Origin: JAPWJZ01 sp038247245
Lineage (GTDB): Bacteria; Pseudomonadota; Alphaproteobacteria; Micavibrionales; UBA2020
DNA length: 64,000 nt
Direction of reading: 5' to 3'
Assembly: GCA_038247245.1 (NCBI GenBank)
Contig: JBBRVE010000001.1
Location: 32,217-96,216, forward strand
This document shows, piece after piece, positions 25,502 to 33,715 of the stretch. The stretch's first letter is position 1, and each line of letters starts with the position of its first letter. Both the position numbers and the translations under genes were made by a program. The notes under the pieces are model-generated. The model ran no database searches. It worked only from the letters and a program-made list of their open reading frames with translations, and was not told the origin of the DNA.

Positions 25502-26092
25502 ATGTCCGCCGGACGCCCGAGAGAATTCAATTTTGACGCCGCACTCGACCGCGCGCTCCATGTTTTCTGGAGCAAAGGTTACGAAGGCACATCGCTGCCC
25601 GACCTGACCGAAGCCATGGGCATCAACCGCCCCAGCCTTTACGCGACATTCGGCAACAAGGAAGAACTGTTCCGCAAGGCGCTCGAGCGCTATGCGGCTG
25701 AATCTAAAAAACGCCTCGATGAAACGCTCGACCAGCCGACCGCCTATGGCGCGATTGAAAAATTGCTGTATGGCATGGCCGATGGTTCGGCCTGCCCCAA
25801 ATCGCCCAAGGGCTGTTTGCTGGTGCAGGGCGCGCTCGCCTGCGGCGAAGACGCGCAGCCGATCAAGGAAGAACTGGTGCGCCGCCGCCAAGCCGCCGAA
25901 ACAGCGATGCGTCGTAGATTCGAACGCGGCATCGCAGATGGCGACATCCCGCCCACCACCAGCGCATCCGACCTTGCGCGTTTTTACGCAACCGTCATGC
26001 ACGGCATGTCGATCCAGTCGACCGGCGGCGCCAGCCCCGACGACCTGCGGGGCGTCGCGCAATGCGCGTTGATGGCCTTCCCCAGGAAGTAA
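25502..26092 (+). CDS. TetR/AcrR-family transcriptional regulator
   Basis: A 196-residue protein. The helix-turn-helix is at residues 10-50 (ALDRALHVFWSKGYEGTSLPDLTEAMGINRPSLYATFGNKEELFRKAL), followed by a helical ligand-binding domain with KSPKGCLLVQGALACG near 100. That Cys-containing segment is usual in the subgroup that controls divergent SDR genes. A GGGAGA ribosome site precedes the ATG. Probably represses itself and the SDR through the palindromes upstream. Confidence 0.93.
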   Translation: MSAGRPREFNFDAALDRALHVFWSKGYEGTSLPDLTEAMGINRPSLYATFGNKEELFRKALERYAAESKKRLDETLDQPTAYGAIEKLLYGMADGSACPKSPKGCLLVQGALACGEDAQPIKEELVRRRQAAETAMRRRFERGIADGDIPPTTSASDLARFYATVMHGMSIQSTGGASPDDLRGVAQCALMAFPRK

Positions 26093-26106
26093 GCACAGGA
26101 CGAATT

Positions 26107-26145
26107 AAAAAACGGGAGGCGTCCTTTGCAGGAGCCTCCCGTTTT
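26107..26145. terminator. Bidirectional rho-independent terminator
   Basis: Stem AACGGGAGGC/GCCTCCCGTT (26111-26120 and 26134-26143), extended by a short inner pairing, flanked by As on the left and Ts on the right. It lies between the TetR gene and the convergent acidic-protein gene. Confidence 0.88.
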
Positions 26146-26174
26146 CATTTCGCGGCAGCAGGTGCCGCTGAAAT

Positions 26175-26501
26175 TTAGTTTAGTTCGTCGGAGCCGCGGC
26201 TGATGCGGGAGCCTGCGTCTTCGTCTTCGAGGTCCAGTTCGTCTTCCTCTTCGAATTCTTTGTCTTCGTCTTCGTCGTCGGTGGCTTCCAGTTCGTCTTC
26301 AGCCTCGTCGCCATCCATATTCAAATCATCATCTTCTTCGTCTTCGCTGTCGTCGGTTGCGAAGCGGCCGGTATCTTCGGGGTCTTCTTCGGCATCGCGG
26401 ATGGTGTCGTCCTTGCGGTCGTCACGATCCGACGCCTTTTTCTCTTTGAGGGGCGCGGATTTTGCGGGCTGTGCCGTGCGGGAGGTTTCATTGTTACGCA
26501 T
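26175..26501 (-). CDS. Highly acidic low-complexity protein
   Basis: A 108-residue protein behind an AAGGAACAG ribosome site. Residues 35-95 are almost entirely Asp and Glu with a few Ala, Leu and Ser. The N-terminus is basic (PAKSAPLKEKKASDRDDRK). Such proteins may mimic nucleic acid, buffer histone-like proteins or be intrinsically disordered linkers, but nothing here decides between them. The lower-strand reading is preferred over the Ser-rich complement because it has a ribosome site and faces the terminator. Confidence 0.65.
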   Translation of the reverse strand: MRNNETSRTAQPAKSAPLKEKKASDRDDRKDDTIRDAEEDPEDTGRFATDDSEDEEDDDLNMDGDEAEDELEATDDEDEDKEFEEEDELDLEDEDAGSRISRGSDELN

Positions 26502-26573
26502 GATCTGTTCCTTTTCGAAAAAATATCAGAGTACGATGGGCACTGTTTTCGGGCCGGTCTCCCGCCGAATCAA

Positions 26574-26822
26574 CTATTGGCAACCGCTTCCGGTTCCCTT
26601 GTATCCGTCCCTGAACATCGCTGCGTTTTCCGAAAATTCGTCCATCAATGATTCCAGCGCGTTACGGAAGTTTTCCTGCGCCAGGTTCTGGTTCGCGATA
26701 AGCAGTTGTTTATGGTCTTGCGCCTGCGGATGCGCCCATGCGGCAATATCCGCGCCGTTTGATCCGTAAATCTTGAAAAAGCGGCCTGCGTTAAAGCCAT
26801 CGGCATAAATGGTGCTCAGCAT
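26574..26822 (-). CDS. Small helical protein, unknown function
   Basis: An 82-residue protein starting at ATG 26822, with CAGGAG 9 nt upstream inside the preceding gene. The sequence is helical (HKQLLIANQNLAQENFRNALESLMDEF) with aromatic N-terminal residues and a Gly-Cys end. It overlaps the end of the 54-codon gene by 7 nt, implying coupling. A longer frame exists upstream, but that part is the other gene's antiphase reading. Confidence 0.6.
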   Translation of the reverse strand: MLSTIYADGFNAGRFFKIYGSNGADIAAWAHPQAQDHKQLLIANQNLAQENFRNALESLMDEFSENAAMFRDGYKGTGSGCQ

Positions 26823-26980
26823 GGCGGAATCTCCTGCTCGTCGGTTGCAACGGGGGATGCTTCGGCGGTCATGTCCCAGCCGGGCACATGGCGCGCGCGG
26901 GTCTTTGATTTCAGGGTGGCGCGTCCGGCGGGGGTCAGCGGCAGGGGCTGTTCGGGCGTTGAATGGTCTTTGGTATGCAT
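26816..26980 (-). CDS. 54-residue small protein, coupled to the next gene
   Basis: A short frame starting at ATG 26980 with GGAGA 5 nt upstream. The product (MHTKDHSTPEQPLPLTPAG then a basic KSKTRARHVPGWDM and an acidic tail) has no known family. It ends in TGC TGA overlapping the next gene's ATG. The good ribosome site and the overlap support expression. Confidence 0.5.
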   Translation of the reverse strand: MHTKDHSTPEQPLPLTPAGRATLKSKTRARHVPGWDMTAEASPVATDEQEIPPC

Positions 26981-27091
26981 TGCGTTCTCCGGTCATTTTC
27001 AGTCGCGAGCGCGATGTCGTACACCCCGCAAAGCAATGGCGGGTGATTCGGGTTCCCCCGCATGGAGGAGCCCTTTAAACGCAGAGATAGA

Positions 27092-28417
27092 TCAGGAGAG
27101 GACGGTTTCAACCAGCAGCTTGACGTTCAGCGCGATGATGATGCCGGCAATAACCCAGCAGGTGATTTTCAGCCATGCGGGAATAACAAGCGCGCCCATT
27201 TTTTTCTTGTCGGACACGAATTTCACCAGCGGCACGACCGCAAAGGGCAGCTGCATCGACAGCACAACCTGGCTGAGCACCAGCAGCTTGCCGGTTTCAC
27301 CCTCGCCATACATGCCGATCACGAACAGCACGGGCAGTATCGCAAGCGCGCGGGTGGCAAGGCGGCGGATCCACGGTTTCAGTTTGATATGCAGGAAGCC
27401 TTCCATCACGATCTGCCCCGCCAGTGTCGCGGTGACCGTGGAATTGAGGCCGGATGCCAGCAGCGCAACCGCGAATAGTGTGGATGCCATCGCAACGCCC
27501 AGCGCAGGGGATAGCAATTCATAGGCCTGTTCGATGCTGGCAACTTCGCCCTTGCCGTAGAACACGCTGGCGGCGACGATCAGGATGCCGGCATTCACGA
27601 ACAGGGCGAGCATCAGTGCCAGGGTGCTGTCGATGGTCGCCCATTTCAGCGCGTCTTTGCGGCCTTCATCCGTACGGTCGAAATTGCGGGTCTGCACCAG
27701 CGACGAATGCAGGTAAAGGTTATGCGGCATGACGGTCGCGCCGATGATGCCGATTGCGATATAGAGCATCGCGGGGTTGGTCACGATTTCCGCCGTTGGC
27801 TGGAAAAACCCGCCCAGGACGGCGGCAATCGCCGGCTGCGCCAGCGCGATTTCGATGATGAAGCAGGTGAAGATAACGCAGAGCAGCGAGATAACAAACG
27901 CCTCCAGCCAGCGGAAGCCTTTTTGCATCAGCATCAGCAACAAGAACACATCGAGCGCCGTGATGATCGCGCCCATCATCAGCGGAATACCGAAAAGAAG
28001 TTTGAGGGCAATCGCGGTGCCGATCACTTCGGCAAGGTCGCAAGCAATAATCGCGAGTTCGCACAGAAACCACAGCATCATCGACACAGGTTTCGAATAA
28101 TAATCGCGGCAGGCCTGCGCAAGGTCACGCCCCGTCGCAATGCCAAGGCGTGCGCAGAGCGATTGCAAAATGATCGCCATGATGTTCGACAGCATCACAA
28201 CCGACAGCAGCGTATAGCCGAATTGCGACCCGCCCTGCAAAGACGTCGCCCAGTTACCGGGGTCCATGTAGCCGACCGATACCAGGTATCCGGGGCCGGA
28301 GAAAGCAAGGAAGCTGCGCAGCCACGATTTTCCGCGCGGCACAGCCACGCTGCCATGCGCCGCGCCAAGGCTCGGCTCGGCGGGCTGGGCAACGGGTGGT
28401 GGCGGCGGGGTGGTCAT
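27092..28417 (-). CDS. mntH: Nramp-family Mn2+/Fe2+ transporter
   Basis: About 441 residues with 11 hydrophobic segments. Nramp signatures are YMDPGNWATS in TM1 (metal-binding Asp and Asn), MPHNLYLHSSLVQTR in TM6 (metal-binding Met-Pro-His), and ITALDVFLLLML. MntH takes up Mn2+ or Fe2+ with protons. The start at 28417 has AGAAG at a suitable distance; ATGs at 28423 and 28459 are alternatives. A Pro-rich N-terminal stretch (residues 3-8) precedes the first helix. No clear metal operator was recognised upstream. Confidence 0.92.
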   Translation of the reverse strand: MTTPPPPPVAQPAEPSLGAAHGSVAVPRGKSWLRSFLAFSGPGYLVSVGYMDPGNWATSLQGGSQFGYTLLSVVMLSNIMAIILQSLCARLGIATGRDLAQACRDYYSKPVSMMLWFLCELAIIACDLAEVIGTAIALKLLFGIPLMMGAIITALDVFLLLMLMQKGFRWLEAFVISLLCVIFTCFIIEIALAQPAIAAVLGGFFQPTAEIVTNPAMLYIAIGIIGATVMPHNLYLHSSLVQTRNFDRTDEGRKDALKWATIDSTLALMLALFVNAGILIVAASVFYGKGEVASIEQAYELLSPALGVAMASTLFAVALLASGLNSTVTATLAGQIVMEGFLHIKLKPWIRRLATRALAILPVLFVIGMYGEGETGKLLVLSQVVLSMQLPFAVVPLVKFVSDKKKMGALVIPAWLKITCWVIAGIIIALNVKLLVETVLS

Positions 28418-28570
28418 GGTCATCTTCTTATAAACGGCAAAATATGCGGATCGGCGCAAAACGCGCCTTTATGATGTTTTACAGATATTTAGGGCGCGCG
28501 CCAATGACTATCAGGCCATTCCGCAGGGCGCGGATGGCCTTCCGTTGTGAATCAAGTGCTTAAAAGCAGC

Positions 28571-29224
28571 CTATTTTGCGGGTTTTGCGGCTGGCGGAGC
28601 CTTCACGGCAAGGCTGTAGGCCACGACCTGCGTTTGGCCGGTCACAACCGGCAGCAGCATGTCGCCCAGTGACTTGGCGCGTTTTTCACCGGGTTCTGTC
28701 ACAAGGCCGACTGCCTGAAAGAAGTTTTCGACCAGCCCCTTCACTTCGGCGGGTTTCAGCAGCCCCTGTTCCCCGCGCAGCGTTGCGCCGGATTTCAGGA
28801 AATCATTGACCGTTTTCACAGCGGCGGGATCGGTGGCATCCACATACACCGTATTCGCGCCGGCCAAACCTTCCGGAATGGCGGCGGGGCCCAGGATCAG
28901 CGTTTTGCCCTCCACTTTATCCTCGATCACTGGCATGAAAACTTTTTTGCCTTTATGCGCGGCCTCGACAACCGTCAGGCTGAAGCCGGAAGCGTGCTGG
29001 CGCGTCAGCAGCTGCATCGCGGTGCGTAGTTCGGGTGACAGTTTCACATCGGGCGCGATCTGGTTCGGCAGGTCGCGCAGGAACATCGACACACGTTGCG
29101 GCCCGCGCAGGCCGGATACGACCGTCTTGAAATCGGCCAGCACCGGATTGTCTTTCGGTGCGACGTCATAGACCGCCACAGCCTTAAAGGATTCGGAGAG
29201 AGATTTTTTGGGTGTGCCCGTCAT
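28571..29224 (-). CDS. Cytoplasmic protein of unknown function
   Basis: A 217-residue protein after an AGGGAACGGGAA ribosome site. It has no signal peptide or membrane segment. It appears alpha/beta, with VVEAAHKGKKVFMPVIEDKVEGKTLILGP and an end rich in Pro/Ala/Lys. I do not recognise it. It stands alone between the mntH promoter region and a divergent L,D-transpeptidase gene. Confidence 0.6.
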   Translation of the reverse strand: MTGTPKKSLSESFKAVAVYDVAPKDNPVLADFKTVVSGLRGPQRVSMFLRDLPNQIAPDVKLSPELRTAMQLLTRQHASGFSLTVVEAAHKGKKVFMPVIEDKVEGKTLILGPAAIPEGLAGANTVYVDATDPAAVKTVNDFLKSGATLRGEQGLLKPAEVKGLVENFFQAVGLVTEPGEKRAKSLGDMLLPVVTGQTQVVAYSLAVKAPPAAKPAK

Positions 29225-29406
29225 TTCCCGTTCCCTGTATATATTGCCGCGCGAATCTGCGGCATGCCCTGTATTACAGCCATATTAGGGAAACGGGGTT
29301 AACGGAGTATTAACAAGCCTCCGCTAGGCTGGAAGTATAGGCGTGAACCAAGAGCCGCCGCGGCTGTTGGACTGTCGTGCCGCTTCCGGCCATTCACGGG
29401 AAATCC

Positions 29407-30324
29407 ATGCGCTTCATAGTTATCCTACTGTTCAGTCTGATTATTTCACCCCCGTCCGCGCGGGCGGATGAAATATCGCCGCGCGGCGATGTGGCGGGCA
29501 AGCTGCAAACCTATTCGATTCAGGACGACGAAGACCTGCTGGCAATCGCCCACCATTTCGATATCGGCATGAATGAAATCCGCTATGCCAATCCGGGCGT
29601 GAACCCGTGGAAGCCCAAGAAAGACCGCGCCATCCTGATCCCGTCATTATATGTGCTGCCATCGGTGCGCACGGGCATCGTCATCAACCTGCCGGAACTG
29701 CGTCTGTATTATTTCGCGCCCGGCGGCAAAACCTATACCTTCCCCGTTGCGATAGGTCGCGAAGGCTGGGTCACGCCCGTCACGAAAACGAAAATCGTGA
29801 AAAAGCGCAAAGACCCGATCTGGATCCCGACCGATTCAATCCGCGCCGAAGACCCGACCCTGCCCGATTTCGTGCCCGCCGGACCCAAAAACCCGCTGGG
29901 AAAATACGCGCTGAACCTTGGCATACCTGGCTTTGCGCTGCATGGCACGCTGGTGCCGCGCAGTATCGGCACGCGGGCCAGCCACGGATGCCTGCGCATG
30001 TTCCCCAAGGATATCGAGGCGCTGTTTAATCTGGTCGAGGTCGGCACGCCCGTCGCCATCATCGACGAGCCGTATAAACTGGGCTGGCGCGGGCGCGAGC
30101 TGTTTGTTGAAATGCCGCCCGGCAAGAAAAACGCGGCGGAGCGCAAGGCCGCCATTGCCGCCATCACGCGCGCGATTGCCAAATTTACGGCGGGGCAGGC
30201 AACCATCGATACCGAGGCGCTGGCGCAGGCGGTTGTGGCATCCGATGGCATTCCGGTTGTGGTCGGCAAGCGCGGCTTTGGCAGCAGCGTTGCGTCGTCT
30301 GTCCGTACAATGTTTCAGGAATAA
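29407..30324 (+). CDS. L,D-transpeptidase (YkuD) with LysM-like N-terminus
   Basis: About 305 residues from ATG 29407. A signal peptide (about residues 1-20) precedes a LysM-like module (QTYSIQDDEDLLAIAHHFDIGMNEIRYANPGVNPW). The YkuD catalytic domain follows with the motif FALHGT...ASHGCLRMFPKD near residues 180-205, whose Cys is the nucleophile. Such enzymes form 3-3 peptidoglycan crosslinks or attach proteins to peptidoglycan. The C-terminal 70 residues are an Ala-rich helical tail. It ends directly at the convergent thioesterase stop. Confidence 0.92.
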   Translation: MRFIVILLFSLIISPPSARADEISPRGDVAGKLQTYSIQDDEDLLAIAHHFDIGMNEIRYANPGVNPWKPKKDRAILIPSLYVLPSVRTGIVINLPELRLYYFAPGGKTYTFPVAIGREGWVTPVTKTKIVKKRKDPIWIPTDSIRAEDPTLPDFVPAGPKNPLGKYALNLGIPGFALHGTLVPRSIGTRASHGCLRMFPKDIEALFNLVEVGTPVAIIDEPYKLGWRGRELFVEMPPGKKNAAERKAAIAAITRAIAKFTAGQATIDTEALAQAVVASDGIPVVVGKRGFGSSVASSVRTMFQE

Positions 30325-30750
30325 TTACGCGGCGGCGGCGGCATCCATGCCAATCGCGTGCAGCCAGTCGGCTGTCGGCACAATCAATTTACGCGCCGCC
30401 AGATCCATCAGCCCCATCGTCAGGCTCGCTTCAAAACACAGCTGGTTCGTTTCGTTATAGATATTCTGCTCCATCACGGCGATTTTCTTCACATACGAAA
30501 CCGTCTGCGTTTCGATGCGGATTTTCTGGCGCAGGGTCAGTTCGCGCGTGAAGCGGACGGTAAAGCCCAGAATCACCGGCCCGATTTTTTTCGCCTTGAT
30601 GCTTGGAATGTCATAGCCGCGGTTGGCGATGATATCCCAGCGCGCTTCTTCGAGGATTTCAAGATAGGTCGCGTTGTTCACATGCCCGAATGTGTCAAGA
30701 TGACGCTCCAGCACAGTGAGCGGATACGTGAATTTTTGAGATGGTGTCAT
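30325..30750 (-). CDS. Hotdog-fold acyl-CoA thioesterase
   Basis: About 141 residues from ATG 30750. YPLTVLERHLDTFGHVNNATYLEILEEARWDII is the classic 4-hydroxybenzoyl-CoA thioesterase-like motif, with the catalytic Asp and His-Val-Asn-Asn. The remaining strands (VRFTRELTLRQKIRIETQ) complete the hotdog. Natural acyl-CoA unknown. A longer frame to 30858 has no support. Confidence 0.88.
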   Translation of the reverse strand: MTPSQKFTYPLTVLERHLDTFGHVNNATYLEILEEARWDIIANRGYDIPSIKAKKIGPVILGFTVRFTRELTLRQKIRIETQTVSYVKKIAVMEQNIYNETNQLCFEASLTMGLMDLAARKLIVPTADWLHAIGMDAAAAA

Positions 30751-30814
30751 GCCCTGCGCCCCTTCGCGATAACGGGGCATTCTAGCAACAAAGCCGTCGT
30801 CGCCGCAACGGGGG

Positions 30815-31012
30815 CTAATCCGGGTCCCCTGCCCGCTCCAGCAACCCGCGCCCTGCATCGGTCAGCACGAACTGCCCCGCGCCAAACCGCAGCGCAAGGT
30901 TTTTGGCCACCAGCAAATCGGCATGCAGCACGTTCAGGAACGCCGCATGTCCGTCGCTGATCCGGCCCAACGCCCTGAGGGCGCGCCATTCATTTTCATC
31001 CAGTTCATTCAT
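30815..31012 (-). CDS. Small protein of 65 residues, unknown
   Basis: From ATG 31012 the product begins MNELDENEWRALRALGRI and ends with FVLTDAGRGLLERAGD, which looks like a small winged-helix or MarR-like half domain. The frame extends upstream, but into the inverted-repeat DNA at 31031-31107. No clear ribosome site is visible. Probably real, with modest confidence. Confidence 0.5.
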   Translation of the reverse strand: MNELDENEWRALRALGRISDGHAAFLNVLHADLLVAKNLALRFGAGQFVLTDAGRGLLERAGDPD

Positions 31013-31030
31013 GCTTTTTAAAAAGTTAAG

Positions 31031-31107
31031 TGGTGATCCGCCAGCCGGGCAAGCAGACTTTAAAAAAAAGTAAGCGACATCTAAAAGAAGCCGCCCGCGG
31101 ATCACCA
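31031..31107. repeat. 11-bp perfect inverted repeat with 55-nt spacer
   Basis: TGGTGATCCGC at 31031-31041 is the exact reverse complement of GCGGATCACCA at 31097-31107. The spacer is A-rich with an ACTTTAAA sequence, repeated as CTTTAAA just after the right arm. It lies in the leader of the lower-strand gene at 31012. It could be an attenuator, a regulatory RNA, or the remnant of a small mobile element. Confidence 0.6.
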
Positions 31108-31201
31108 GTCTTTAAATTAAGTCACGACCAGCTCTCGCGCACCCTAAAACAACAGATATTTTATTACAATTACCCGCATGTCACAAAATGTTACAGAAAT
31201 G

Positions 31202-32590
31202 TTACAAACGAACGGCGGATGGTGGAATAACGGCATAATCCACCGCACGCCGCAACATCGCGGGGGTTACGTAATGGCGGTGGGTGTAGTCGATGGCGGC
31301 CATGTACAGGCGGCCGAAGGCGTTCTTGCAATGCACGCGCGTGCCCAGCATCACCTGTGCCGCGCCGTCCTGCATATCGACGCTGACGCAGGAACGGAAG
31401 GTCAGGTGCTTGTCATCCGCGCCCAAGATAACCTCGGCGCGGGTGTCGTTCGCGCTCACCAACTGGTCGATCACGGGGTACTGCCCCATGAACAGGTTAT
31501 CGTTGCGCGGCGACAGCAGCGATGAAACGGGGCAGCCTAATGGTGACGTGCGCAAGCCCAGCGGCTTCACCAGCATATTGCGGAACGCCATCAGGCTGGC
31601 GACGCCCTGCGGCGCGTTCAGCAAAAAACCGTCCAGCACGGCGGCCAGCAATTTCGACGCCGGCATGTTTTTCGGCGCATCGGCGATCGTAATCCGGAAC
31701 GTATCATCGTGATGGATTTTGACGTCGTTCAGATGGCGGCGCAGCAGCGATGTTTCGGGCGCGGCGGGCAGTTCGTCAACCGCGCGCAAGGCATCGGATT
31801 TATACCCCGATGCGTCATGCCAAGCACCCCATGCGCCGCGCAAAATCCCCGCGCTGCCGCGCACGGTGTTGCAGACGATGCGGTGGAATGTGCCTTCGGG
31901 CGCGTCGAGCGACAAAGTGGTGGTCACAACCGATGCCGCATCGAAATCGCGCGCGCTTAACAACGACGCGACGCTGTCCGGCAATAATTCGGTGAGCGAC
32001 GGGATGCTGGCATCACCTGCCAGCACCTGCTGTTTCAATTCAGGAGACAGGTTGCCGCCCAGTTCATTGGTATGGCAGGACAGCGCGAAGAACACCGGAT
32101 GCAGCGCGTTTTTCGACAGCGGCGAAAACTGGTGCCATGTTTCCCCGCCGAAGCGCACGGTGAACATGCAATCGGGCGGGATGTTGACGAAGCGCAAAGA
32201 CCGCAGGAAACTGCGCGGATCGGTCGCCTGCTGCGCATCGCTCGCCGAGGAAAAGCGCAGCTGCGCCCCGCCGCTGCCCGATATCGCTGTAAAAATGCGA
32301 TGCCCCGCATGGCGGTGGAACGGATGCCCCCGGGGCCCGACCGCAAAGGAATAAAGCGCCGTCGCATCCCCCTTCGCAAAATCCGTCGCACCGAGTTTCG
32401 CGGAGGGTTCATCCAGCTCGTCAATAAACGCCCCATGCTGCAGCTGCCGCGAGACAACCGACGCGAACAAATGGTTCCCCGCCCCATGCCCCAACTGCGC
32501 AATCAACGACACCTCCACCGCCACCCCACCCGTTTCAGACGGAATGCGGAGCGAGGGGAAGGTGGTGATGACTTGGGTTTGGTGGTGCAT
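31202..32590 (-). CDS. Cupin-like domain fused to a DUF2867 domain
   Basis: A 462-residue protein. N-terminal region: a cupin-like metal site reading HPFHRHAGHRIF near 90, with ETWHQFSP near 150. C-terminal region (about 320-460): FRNMLVKPLGLR, EVILGADDKHLTFRSCVSV, RVHCKNAFGRLYMAAIDYTHRHYV, typical of DUF2867. Function is unknown. DUF2867 proteins are usually about 170 residues, so the N-terminal addition is unusual. The gene stands 55 nt downstream of the AT-rich nuclease-like gene. Confidence 0.7.
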   Translation of the reverse strand: MHHQTQVITTFPSLRIPSETGGVAVEVSLIAQLGHGAGNHLFASVVSRQLQHGAFIDELDEPSAKLGATDFAKGDATALYSFAVGPRGHPFHRHAGHRIFTAISGSGGAQLRFSSASDAQQATDPRSFLRSLRFVNIPPDCMFTVRFGGETWHQFSPLSKNALHPVFFALSCHTNELGGNLSPELKQQVLAGDASIPSLTELLPDSVASLLSARDFDAASVVTTTLSLDAPEGTFHRIVCNTVRGSAGILRGAWGAWHDASGYKSDALRAVDELPAAPETSLLRRHLNDVKIHHDDTFRITIADAPKNMPASKLLAAVLDGFLLNAPQGVASLMAFRNMLVKPLGLRTSPLGCPVSSLLSPRNDNLFMGQYPVIDQLVSANDTRAEVILGADDKHLTFRSCVSVDMQDGAAQVMLGTRVHCKNAFGRLYMAAIDYTHRHYVTPAMLRRAVDYAVIPPSAVRL

Positions 32591-32645
32591 AGGATATTCT
32601 TAGTTTTAATGTAAAAATGAGCAAGGAGAAAATATTAGCTTAAAT

Positions 32646-33395
32646 TCACATACGCTGGAGTTCGAATACTTCGCCTCCTCCCCCTGCTTGGTGTGAGAAT
32701 AATAACACCTTTTCAAAATCAAAGCTGAACTTCCAGTTTAGTAAATCTTCTGGTCGGACATTAACTTCTCCCGGCCCCATAAATTGATCATTAATGATTA
32801 ACAGCCATACACGATCAGATTTTTTCTGATATTCACGAATATGATTGTTCTTTTTCGAAATGGTTTCGCGGATCATTTTCTCCGACGCAACTATTGTGCT
32901 GAAAGCTCTTATGCATTGCCAACGACCTTCAGGCTCAATTCTTTCTTCAGCAGGATAAACGCCAATGTGAGTGTATGGCTTGGGAAGCATACCCATATTT
33001 GAAATATCATTTTTTGTAACGAATTCTAGAAGGTCTTTACTCAAGGACTTACGTTTAAAAATATCTACTTCCAAAGAAAAGGTTACAACGACATCCAAGG
33101 GCTTCGAGGGAAAAATCTTATTATAAGATGCTTTAGCGTCGTCGACAGCGCCAGTTAATTTTCCAGCTAAGGCCCTAGGCTCCTCAACGGATAATTCCGT
33201 CAACTCAATTCCAATACTTCCCTGACTAGTCTTTATTACAATATCCGGTCTCTCTAAGTACAACACTTCCCCATCGGGAAGTATCGAAGAAATACTTTGC
33301 GCTTTTTCGAAATAATAACTTTCGATTTCTTTTTTCTTGAAAGTTTTCTTTTCATGCCAATGCAAAAAATGTTTTTTTACAACGAGACGTGTCAT
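32646..33395 (-). CDS. AT-rich gene for a putative PD-(D/E)XK nuclease-fold protein
   Basis: A 249-residue protein whose base composition is much more AT-rich than its neighbours, suggesting transfer. Residues about 48-68 read ERPDIVIKTSQGSIGIELTEL, where a Pro-Asp pair is followed by Glu-Leu-Thr. This matches the PD...ExT variation of the PD-(D/E)XK fold seen in some restriction-like or repair-like nucleases. Lys-rich N-terminal and Asp/Glu-rich C-terminal parts give no other clue. No methylase or partner gene is beside it. The nuclease call is tentative. Confidence 0.5.
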   Translation of the reverse strand: MTRLVVKKHFLHWHEKKTFKKKEIESYYFEKAQSISSILPDGEVLYLERPDIVIKTSQGSIGIELTELSVEEPRALAGKLTGAVDDAKASYNKIFPSKPLDVVVTFSLEVDIFKRKSLSKDLLEFVTKNDISNMGMLPKPYTHIGVYPAEERIEPEGRWQCIRAFSTIVASEKMIRETISKKNNHIREYQKKSDRVWLLIINDQFMGPGEVNVRPEDLLNWKFSFDFEKVLLFSHQAGGGGEVFELQRM

Positions 33396-33421
33396 TGAAA
33401 ATAATTTAAGGAATCAAGCCT

Positions 33422-33628
33422 TCACCCCAACAACTTAATCTCCACCGCCGACGTCTTCCCGTCCTGCGTCTGCAACTCGTAACTCACGCGCTGGCCGGGG
33501 GTGATGGTGTCGATGCCGCCTGCACGAAGTGCAGAAACGTGGACGTAGACGTTGTCGCCGCCGTCTTGCGGGCGCAGGAAGCCGTAGCCTTTGTCTTCCT
33601 TGAACGAGATGATGCTGCCGGTGGGCAT
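33422..33628 (-). CDS. Cold-shock domain protein
   Basis: A 68-residue protein with the S1-like cold-shock fold and RNA-binding motifs RNP1 (KGYGFLRP) and RNP2 (VYVHVSAL). Such proteins bind single-stranded RNA or DNA and act as RNA chaperones. Compared with CspA the RNP1 ends in Leu-Arg-Pro in place of Ile-x-Pro, a small deviation. The ribosome site reads AAAAGGAACA. It lies 45 nt beyond the tRNA terminator. Confidence 0.92.
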   Translation of the reverse strand: MPTGSIISFKEDKGYGFLRPQDGGDNVYVHVSALRAGGIDTITPGQRVSYELQTQDGKTSAVEIKLLG

Positions 33629-33672
33629 GGGTGTTGTTCCTTTTCAAAAAAAATTCGCGCTTGCCACGCGAT

Positions 33673-33715
33673 GCCATTAAAAAAGCCCCCGTCGCGCGGG
33701 GGCTTTTTTAATGGC
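33673..33715. terminator. Long palindromic terminator abutting the tRNA 3' end
   Basis: GCCATTAAAAAAGCCCCC (33673-33690) pairs perfectly with 33698-33715 around a GTCGCGC loop, an 18-bp stem. The right arm includes the discriminator and CCA of the lower-strand tRNA. On either strand it gives a GC stem followed by six Ts. Confidence 0.9.

Noticed and set aside
26203..26769. Ser-rich upper-strand frame opposite the acidic protein
   Set aside because: It is the complement of the Asp/Glu repeats. The lower strand has a ribosome site and faces a terminator, so I chose the acidic reading.
28418..28570. Manganese riboswitch or MntR site before mntH
   Set aside because: I looked for a yybP-ykoY-like fold or a clear palindromic operator and could not see either with confidence.
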